Below, one piece after another: positions 62,072-64,000 of a stretch of 64,000 nucleotides of DNA. The position numbers and the translations under genes are program-made. The notes under the pieces were generated by a model, which was not told where the DNA came from, did no database searches, and saw only the letters and a list, made by a program, of their open reading frames with translations. The stretch comes from Sutcliffiella horikoshii (GTDB lineage Bacteria > Bacillota > Bacilli > Bacillales > Bacillaceae_I), in assembly GCF_008180725.1 (NCBI RefSeq), contig NZ_VTEV01000001.1:124001-188000 (forward strand), given 5' to 3'. How positions within the stretch are numbered: position 1 is the first letter of the stretch; the number at the start of each line of letters is the position of its first letter.

Positions 62072-62110
62072 AACGAGCGCTGATCCTTGTTATAGGATTG
62101 CGCCCGTGTT
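62072..62110 (-). repeat. Cassette-associated hairpin repeat, copy 8
   Basis: Minus strand: CACGGGCGCAATCC, TATAACAA, GGATCAGCGCTCG, then TTTTTTCT. Very similar to copies 2, 4 and 6. It lies downstream of the CPBP protease gene. Confidence 0.82.
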
Positions 62111-62226
62111 TAATAGTTTCATTATATAATCTAAATAATTTCAACAACTTTATTTTCCAAAGTAAAAGTCTGTGTTATTCCTAGTTTTAGATCCGTTTGT
62201 AATTGTGGAGATTTAAGTGTTCTTCA

Positions 62227-62862
62227 TTAGAAAAATACAGAAAATGTGTTCCAAATTGAGTGCGCAACGATAGGGACTAATATGTTTCTAAAACGAATTG
62301 AAAGAATTCCTAGAGCAAGCCCCACTAACAGAGAACTAAAAAAAGAAGCGTGTATAAAAGCAAACAAAAGTGACGAAATAAGTAACGTTACATAACGAAA
62401 TTTTGGGGAAGGAACCAAAATTAATAATCCTCTATATAAAAGTTCTTCCTCAATAGGTACAACAATACAAAGAATAAAGAATAGTTGAACATACTCTATA
62501 ACACTTAAAGGCAATATATAAAGAGACAGTGGTTGTTGTTGCAATAGAATTATTGTCATTAATAAACCTATAATCCAAAAATACGTTTCTTTCTTTTTTA
62601 AAGGAGTTATGCTAAAAAAATGAAAGTATCTCTTTCCAAATGCAAGTAATAAAATACCCATAAATATAATTAATAAAATTCTATTTTGCAGTTTAAAATT
62701 AATAGTTCCTTCTGGCAATGAATCTGCAATAATGATTAAATGATCAGGTAATTTAATTGCACTAAGAAAAAATCCAATAATAAATATAAATAAAAATAGA
62801 GAAAATTTTACTAAACTAATAGTTAATGAAGTTAACCTATTAGCATTCAACTCTGCTTTCAT
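62227..62862 (-). CDS. CPBP-family intramembrane metalloprotease
   Basis: A 211-residue protein with about seven membrane helices. The CPBP/Abi motifs are present: VPIEEELLYRGLL (EExxxR), FAFIHASFF and a final VAHSIWNTFSVFF. Members are linked to bacteriocin immunity or membrane-protein processing. The coding sequence is very AT-rich. ATG 62862. Confidence 0.88.
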   Translation of the reverse strand: MKAELNANRLTSLTISLVKFSLFLFIFIIGFFLSAIKLPDHLIIIADSLPEGTINFKLQNRILLIIFMGILLLAFGKRYFHFFSITPLKKKETYFWIIGLLMTIILLQQQPLSLYILPLSVIEYVQLFFILCIVVPIEEELLYRGLLILVPSPKFRYVTLLISSLLFAFIHASFFSSLLVGLALGILSIRFRNILVPIVAHSIWNTFSVFF

Positions 62863-62937
62863 TCTTTGTTACTCTCTCCCCTCAATTATTCTACTCAATA
62901 TCAAGTCGTTAATCATATAACGAAAAACCAACAGGAA

Positions 62938-63078
62938 ATGTTCAACCAGAAAATAAAAATAATGCCAATAGTTAATATCATAGTAATTCTAATACTAATT
63001 TCACTTCCAAAAACCTGGTTTTCCTTCTTAAATTATCTTGCCCGTAAGTTAAATAATTCATTTTTCAAAACCATATAA
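62938..63078 (+). CDS. Possible small membrane peptide
   Basis: A 46-codon frame from ATG 62938 (ACAGGAA upstream) with one hydrophobic segment PIVNIIVILILISL and a basic C terminus. Weak evidence only; it may be chance in AT-rich DNA. Confidence 0.25.
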   Translation: MFNQKIKIMPIVNIIVILILISLPKTWFSFLNYLARKLNNSFFKTI

Positions 63079-63097
63079 AATTTAAGGCCATACAAAA

Positions 63098-63135
63098 AAA
63101 CAGACTAATTCCCATGAAGAAACTAGTCTGCTTTT
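63098..63135 (-). terminator. Terminator of the ABC exporter gene
   Basis: Minus-strand AGCAGACTAGTTTC and GGAATTAGTCTG pair, followed by TTTTTTT. Confidence 0.88.
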
Positions 63136-63145
63136 ACTCTGTTAT

Positions 63146-64000
63146 TTAAGGGTGAGCTAGTGCGTCTTCCACCTTATCTGGCTTTCCATTTTGCAGAAGA
63201 TACATTTTGTAATACAAGCCTTCTATATTCAATAACTCTCGATGTGTGCCTCTCTCAACAATTTCTCCCTGGTGCAGGACAAGGATTTGGTCTGCATCTT
63301 GAATGGTGGATAGACGGTGGGCAATCGCGATGGTTGTGCGTCCTTTTCTCATTTTTTCGAGGGCTGTCTGGATTGCTTCCTCTGTTTCGGTGTCGATGTT
63401 GGCTGTTGCCTCGTCTAGAACTAGGATCTTTGGTTTGGTTGCGATGGTCCGTGCGAATGCCACAAGCTGTCTTTGCCCGCTAGAGAAAGTCGCCCCTCTT
63501 TCCACTACCAATTGCTCATATTGGTCAGGTAGCTTCTTAATAAATGAGTCTGCCTGAACGAATTCAGAGGCTGCTTTTATATCTTGATCTGAGATGGATG
63601 GATCATGTAAACGGATATTATGATTGATGGTTCCATAGAAAAGAAATGGATCTTGTAGCACAAGCCCCATATTTTTACGAAGCTCCTGATCCTCAAAATA
63701 CTTCAGCGGGAACCCGTCAATAAGCACTTCCCCTTTTTCAATCTGATAGAATCTCATTAAAAGATTAATGATGGAACTTTTTCCGCTCCCAGTATGGCCA
63801 ACCAATGCTACTGTTTCTCCGGGCTTCGCTGTAAAGGATATATCTTTTAATACATCTCGTTTTCCATCATAAGAGAAGGTTACGTTTTTAAATTCGATTT
63901 CTCCCGATGTTATGCTTGGTGAACTTAGCGATTTTTCCGCAGTTGGTGCGAGTTCTTTTTCATCAAGCAAAGAGAAGACCCTTGAGGCGGAGACAATAGC
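63146..64000 (-). CDS. ABC exporter, permease-ATPase fusion (3' part, cut by window edge)
   Basis: The last 284 codons are present; the membrane domain is beyond the right edge. The frame stays open to 64000, reading AIVSASRVFSLLDEKE. The ATPase domain shows IEFKNVTFSYDGKRDVLKDISF, Walker A GHTGSGKSSIINLLMRFY, FSSGQRQLVAFAR as signature, ILVLDEATANIDTETE and AHRLSTI. This is the C-terminal half of a heterodimer- or LmrA/YheH-type multidrug exporter. Substrate unknown. Confidence 0.92.
   Translation of the reverse strand, partial: AIVSASRVFSLLDEKELAPTAEKSLSSPSITSGEIEFKNVTFSYDGKRDVLKDISFTAKPGETVALVGHTGSGKSSIINLLMRFYQIEKGEVLIDGFPLKYFEDQELRKNMGLVLQDPFLFYGTINHNIRLHDPSISDQDIKAASEFVQADSFIKKLPDQYEQLVVERGATFSSGQRQLVAFARTIATKPKILVLDEATANIDTETEEAIQTALEKMRKGRTTIAIAHRLSTIQDADQILVLHQGEIVERGTHRELLNIEGLYYKMYLLQNGKPDKVEDALAHP

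Noticed and set aside
60876-62110. True integron with attC sites
   Set aside because: The hairpins have AAC/GTT borders but are shorter than known attC sites and end in T runs as terminators; no integron integrase or attI is in the window. Kept only as an analogy.

Overview
The window is chromosomal DNA from an endospore-forming, AT-rich member of the Bacillaceae. The evidence is sspO and sspP, a GerPA/GerPF-type germination protein, a Spo0E-type phosphatase, a T-box ileS, GGAGG-type ribosome binding sites with many TTG/GTG starts, and a citB/sspO/sspP ... yneK/ccdC/yneI/ccdA order that matches Bacillus subtilis as I remember it, with about 22 kb of other genes between sspP and yneK. I cannot name the species.

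Layout. 1-1.5 kb: citB control region (CcpC-type operator at 214-228, citB itself just outside the left edge), sspO, a small unknown gene, sspP. 1.5-6.6 kb: selenocysteine (Sec) locus: selA, a SelW-like selenoprotein with an in-frame UGA, a selD that is itself a selenoprotein (in-frame UGA at 3419), and selB; the matching tRNA-Sec gene selC lies 7 kb away at 13665-13761. The complete Sec-insertion machinery and two UGA-containing target genes are therefore in view. 6.6-14.8 kb: small membrane proteins, a YtrA-type GntR/ABC transporter operon with a recognisable promoter and operator, paired GyrI-like proteins, a DUF429 protein, an AAA ATPase. 15-18.3 kb: proline synthesis (proC-proB-proA). 19.2-22.5 kb: MoxR / DUF58 / membrane protein operon. 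22.6-26.6 kb: DnaI-like ATPase, yneK, ccdC, yneI, ccdA, spo0E-like gene.

26.7-39.4 kb: a 13-gene adenosylcobalamin operon (adenosylation, a,c-diamide and cobyric acid synthesis, lower-loop assembly, B12 uptake, CbiZ-type salvage) preceded by a cobalamin riboswitch with a terminator platform. 39.6-63 kb: an accessory region of mostly single, minus-strand genes (FosB, four Nudix hydrolases, several acetyltransferases, OsmC, SRPBCC, methyltransferase, M3 peptidase, kinases, cyanophycinase-like protein, CPBP protease), with several decayed genes, interrupted by a T-box-controlled type-2 ileS. The right edge cuts an ABC exporter gene.

Three kinds of unexplained repeat stand out. (1) A GC-rich hairpin with a conserved AAC...GTT boundary follows accessory genes repeatedly between 40.9 and 62.1 kb, giving the region a gene-cassette look. 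(2) Two distant non-coding arrays (563-771 and 7629-7837) carry the 8-mer TGACCGAA at an almost strict 21-bp period, in opposite orientation. (3) An 11-unit array at 18547-19118 has an exact 52-bp period. The last two periods are close to whole numbers of DNA helical turns.
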